A program made the position numbers and the translations under genes. Shown one piece after another: positions 61,237 to 64,000 of a DNA stretch of 64,000 nt (position 1 is its first letter; each line of letters starts with the position of its first letter). The notes below the pieces were generated by a model that did no database searches, was not told the origin of the DNA, and was given only the letters and a program-made list of their open reading frames with translations. This stretch comes from QAMX01 sp964448855 (GTDB taxonomy: Bacteria; Bacillota; Clostridia; Oscillospirales; QAMX01): assembly GCA_964448855.1 (NCBI GenBank), contig CAYUXI010000013.1, positions 1-64,000 of the forward strand, written 5' to 3'.

Positions 61237-63888
61237 TCAGCGCACTTCGTCGGGTGAATAGACTTCACCGGTCAGCACCGGGTGGCAGGTCAGACGGCCA
61301 TCGGCTGCGTCGAGCACGAGGGTGGAGCCGGCATCCAGATTGCCTGCCAGAATTTCGCGGGCAATGAGCGTTTCCGCCATGCTTTGCAGGCAGCGTTTCA
61401 GCGGCCGTGCGCCGTAAACCGGGTCGTAGCCCTGATCGATGATGAGCGCCTTGGCCGCATCGGTCACTTCCAGCTGCAGTCCGCCCGCGGCGCGGTCGGC
61501 CATACGCGTTTGCAGACCGGCCAGCAGCAGATCGACGATGGCGTTCAGGTTTTCCTTGGTCAGCGGTTTGAAGAAGACGATCTCGTCCAGGCGGTTCAGG
61601 AATTCCGGTCGGAACGCTGTCCGGAGCTCAGCCTGCACACTGGCGCGTGCAGCTTCGCTGACGGAGCCGTCCGGCAGGATGCCGTCCAGCAGATACTGGC
61701 TGCCGAGGTTGGAGGTCAGGATGATGATCGTGTTTTTGAAATCGACGGTGCGACCCTGGCTGTCGGTGATGCGGCCATCGTCCAGAATTTGCAGCAGGAT
61801 ATTGAACACATCCGGGTGCGCCTTCTCCACCTCATCGAACAGGATGACGCTGTACGGGTGGCGGCGGACGGCTTCGGTGAGCTGGCCGCCCTCGTCATAG
61901 CCGACATATCCCGGAGGCGCACCAATCAGGCGGGACACGCTGAACTTCTCCATGTACTCCGTCATGTCAATCCGCACCAGACTGCGCTCGTCATCGAACA
62001 AGCTCTCGGCCAGCGTTTTGGCCAGCTCCGTTTTGCCGACACCGGTCGGCCCTAAGAAGAGGAAGCTGCCGATCGGGCGGTTGGGGTCTGCGATACCGGC
62101 ACGGCTGCGCTGAATGGCTTCGCTGACCAATCGCACCGCCTCATCCTGTCCGACGACGCGCCGGTGCAGGATATCCTCCAGCCGCAGCAGCTTTTCCCGT
62201 TCGCCCTCGACGAGCCGGGATACGGGGATGCCCGTCCAGCGCCCAACGACCTCGGCTATCTCCTCATCGGTCACGGTGGAACGGACGAGTCGGTTCTGGT
62301 TCTGCCGTTCTGCCATCTGTTCGGCCTCCGCCAGCTGTTTTTTCAGCGTCGGCAGCTCGGAATATTGCAGGCGCGCCGCCTTTTCATATTCGCCGTGCAG
62401 CTGAGCCTGTTCCATTTCGCCGGTTTTCTTCTCGATCTCCGTTTTGATTTGCTTAACGGTTTCCGCCGCTTCCTTCTCCGATGTCCAGCGCGCCTTCATT
62501 TCGCGGAGCTGATCCTGCTTTTCCGCAAGCTCCGCCGTCAGCTTGGCCAGACGGTCTTTGGAGAGCTGATCCTCCTCTTTTTTCAGCGACATTTCCTCGA
62601 TTTCCATCTGCATGATCTCGCGGCGCAGATCGTCCAGCTCGCTCGGCATGGAGTCAATCTCCGTGCGAATCATGGCACACGCCTCATCGACCAGGTCAAT
62701 CGCCTTATCCGGCAGGAAGCGGTCGGTGATATACCGGTTGGACAGCGTGGCCGCCGCCACCAGTGCGTTGTCGTGGATGCGGACGCCGTGGAAGATTTCA
62801 TACCGCTCCTTCAGTCCGCGCAGGATGGAAATCGTATCCTCCACGGTCGGCTCCTCGACGATGACCGGCTGGAATCTCCGTTCCAGCGCGGCGTCCTTTT
62901 CGATGTATTTGCGGTACTCGTCCAGTGTGGTCGCACCGATGCAGTGCAGCTCGCCACGCGCCAGCATCGGCTTCAGCAGGTTGCCCGCGTCCATGGAGCC
63001 CTCTGTTTTCCCGGCACCGACAATCGTGTGCAGTTCATCGATGAAGAGCAGGATGCGGCCGTCCGCCTTTTTGACCTCATTCAGGACGGCTTTCAGGCGC
63101 TCCTCAAATTCGCCGCGGTATTTTGCACCGGCCACCAGTGCGCCCATATCCAGCGAAAAAATCGTCTTTTCCTTCAGGCCGTCCGGCACGTCGCCCCGCA
63201 CGATTCGCTGCGCCAGTCCCTCAGCGATGGCGGTTTTCCCGACGCCCGGTTCACCGATCAGGACGGGGTTGTTTTTGCTTTTGCGGGACAGGATGCGGAT
63301 CACGCTCCGGATTTCGGCGTCCCGGCCGATGACCGGATCCAGCTTCTGCGCCCGTGCGCGTTCGACCAGGTCTGTGCCGTATTTGTTCAGCACGTCATAC
63401 GTATCCTCCGGATGGTCGCTTGTCACCGGTGCGCTTTTCACGCGGGACAGCTCCTGCAGGAAGCGTTCCTGCGTCACGCCGTGCCGTTGGAAAATCCCCT
63501 GTACCGTCCGGCCGCCCTCGGCAATCAGACCCAGCATCAGGTGTTCAACGGAGAGGTATTCGTCCTTCAGCTGTTCCGCCATTTTTTCGGCATAGCGGAG
63601 CACAGCCGACACCTCGTTCGACGGATACAGGTCGCCGCCCGTCCCCGTCACCTTCGGCAGCCGTTCCATTTCGGCATTCAGCTCGCCCAGCATGGCGCCG
63701 ACCAGATCGGTGTTGCCGCTCTGCCGGCCCATCCGTTCCAGAAGCGTCCCGATCAGGCCGCCCTCCTGCGACAGCAGCGCATACGCCAGGTGCTCCGGTG
63801 CGAGCGTCTGATTCTGTTTGTCCCGCGCCAGATTTTGTGCGCGGTTGATCACATCTATCGTCTTTTGTGTCATTTTTTCTGCATTCAT
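61237..63888 (-). CDS. clpB: ATP-dependent chaperone ClpB
   Basis: ClpB is the Hsp104-type disaggregase that pulls proteins out of aggregates with DnaK. The 883-residue protein has the N-domain with repeated LAYALLSQEGG-type helices, AAA-1 (GEPGVGKTAIAEGLAQRIV, then LFIDELHT), a long coiled-coil middle domain (about residues 410-530), AAA-2 (GPTGVGKTELAKTLAE, VILFDEVEKAHPDV), and the D2 small domain. ATG 63888 follows GGAGG by nine bases. A CIRCE or CtsR operator is not visible in the short upstream stretch. Confidence 0.97.
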   Translation of the reverse strand: MNAEKMTQKTIDVINRAQNLARDKQNQTLAPEHLAYALLSQEGGLIGTLLERMGRQSGNTDLVGAMLGELNAEMERLPKVTGTGGDLYPSNEVSAVLRYAEKMAEQLKDEYLSVEHLMLGLIAEGGRTVQGIFQRHGVTQERFLQELSRVKSAPVTSDHPEDTYDVLNKYGTDLVERARAQKLDPVIGRDAEIRSVIRILSRKSKNNPVLIGEPGVGKTAIAEGLAQRIVRGDVPDGLKEKTIFSLDMGALVAGAKYRGEFEERLKAVLNEVKKADGRILLFIDELHTIVGAGKTEGSMDAGNLLKPMLARGELHCIGATTLDEYRKYIEKDAALERRFQPVIVEEPTVEDTISILRGLKERYEIFHGVRIHDNALVAAATLSNRYITDRFLPDKAIDLVDEACAMIRTEIDSMPSELDDLRREIMQMEIEEMSLKKEEDQLSKDRLAKLTAELAEKQDQLREMKARWTSEKEAAETVKQIKTEIEKKTGEMEQAQLHGEYEKAARLQYSELPTLKKQLAEAEQMAERQNQNRLVRSTVTDEEIAEVVGRWTGIPVSRLVEGEREKLLRLEDILHRRVVGQDEAVRLVSEAIQRSRAGIADPNRPIGSFLFLGPTGVGKTELAKTLAESLFDDERSLVRIDMTEYMEKFSVSRLIGAPPGYVGYDEGGQLTEAVRRHPYSVILFDEVEKAHPDVFNILLQILDDGRITDSQGRTVDFKNTIIILTSNLGSQYLLDGILPDGSVSEAARASVQAELRTAFRPEFLNRLDEIVFFKPLTKENLNAIVDLLLAGLQTRMADRAAGGLQLEVTDAAKALIIDQGYDPVYGARPLKRCLQSMAETLIAREILAGNLDAGSTLVLDAADGRLTCHPVLTGEVYSPDEVR

Positions 63889-63936
63889 AAAAAGGATCCT
63901 CCCTTTCCGTTTGTTTCATCCATGATTCCGGATGTT

Positions 63937-64000
63937 TTAGAGTATCAGTGAGCGGGTCTTCCAATCGTCCGCATACAGCTCCGCGAGCGTCTGTGCATCC
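63937..64000 (-). CDS. C-terminal end of a gene cut by the window edge
   Basis: Only the last 20 codons are inside the window, ending DDWKTRSLIL and a TAA at 63939-63937. The frame is open to the window end, and it lies 48 bases before clpB in the same direction. The family cannot be told from this fragment. Confidence 0.55.
   Translation of the reverse strand, partial: DAQTLAELYADDWKTRSLIL

Noticed and set aside
61056..61367. Cys-containing plus-strand frame (103 codons) beside the RiPP operon, considered as a third precursor
   Set aside because: It runs through the clpB terminator and into clpB antisense sequence, lacks a ribosome site and lacks the shared leader motif.
62164..63951. Long plus-strand open frame (595 codons) opposite clpB
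   Set aside because: Antisense shadow of a well-conserved AAA protein; no start signal and no protein-family sequence.

Overview
The window looks like the chromosome of an endospore-forming Clostridium-type Firmicute, probably a gut member of the Oscillospirales/Ruminococcaceae. The reasons are high-GC coding sequence, a spoIIE gene, a canonical hprK, a short prolyl-tRNA synthetase of the ProS type 3 kind, Gram-positive gene orders (rimP-nusA-rnpM-infB-rbfA-nrnA-truB-ribF and dnaG-rpoD), many TTG/GTG starts behind strong Shine-Dalgarno sites, and intergenic GGGAGCT-type hairpin repeats. No tRNA, rRNA, CRISPR array, insertion sequence or phage gene was found. The species assignment is inference only.

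Layout. Bases 1-760 are a gene-free block of hairpins, direct repeats and one perfect 30-bp palindrome. From 830 to 8060 genes run rightwards: a WecG/TagA glycosyltransferase, a thymidylate-kinase-like protein, a DUF2156 protein, a GNAT acetyltransferase, a DJ-1/PfpI protein, the cell-wall lytic transglycosylase MltG and a GH36 alpha-galactosidase. A 32-residue membrane protein is hidden on the opposite strand at 4684-4782. From 8170 to 27103 genes run leftwards: an unknown conserved protein, spoIIE, rlmH, a DUF975 membrane protein, two VanW-domain proteins, a sugar isomerase, proS, uxaC, murC, mreB, a ComF-type protein, recD2, a Dabb protein and a YqeG phosphatase. A rightward segment (27273-31806) carries an unknown protein and a putative sugar operon: Gfo/Idh/MocA oxidoreductase, TIM-barrel isomerase, GH16 and an ATP-grasp protein.

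From 31825 to 41754 one long leftward operon holds rimP-nusA-rnpM-infB-rbfA-nrnA-truB-ribF-murT-gatD. Its GatD has lost the expected catalytic Cys and His. Further leftward genes follow: a lipoprotein, an EEP nuclease, nagA, gpmI, a second sugar isomerase, rpoD, dnaG, a metallo-beta-lactamase-fold protein, dgt and hprK.

The accessory island lies between hprK and clpB (about 53.95-60.91 kb) and is the most interesting part. It encodes a PF14907-type nucleotidyltransferase, a radical SAM/SPASM maturase with an N-terminal recognition-like region, two tandem seven-Cys precursor peptides (45 and 47 residues, both ending in Ser), an ABC half-exporter and an HPr-kinase-like protein. This reads as a RiPP pathway. 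The nucleotidyltransferase, kinase and exporter are the accessory set known from paeninodin-type lasso peptide clusters, but the lasso cyclase and protease are absent and a radical SAM enzyme and Cys-rich precursors stand in their place. A predicted product is a radical-SAM-crosslinked Cys-rich peptide phosphorylated, and perhaps further modified, at its C-terminal Ser. The island has its own near-consensus promoters, terminator-like hairpins, an imperfect duplication carrying a truncated 5' end of the maturase gene, and an AT-rich maturase gene, which suggests horizontal acquisition. clpB and the end of one further gene close the window.
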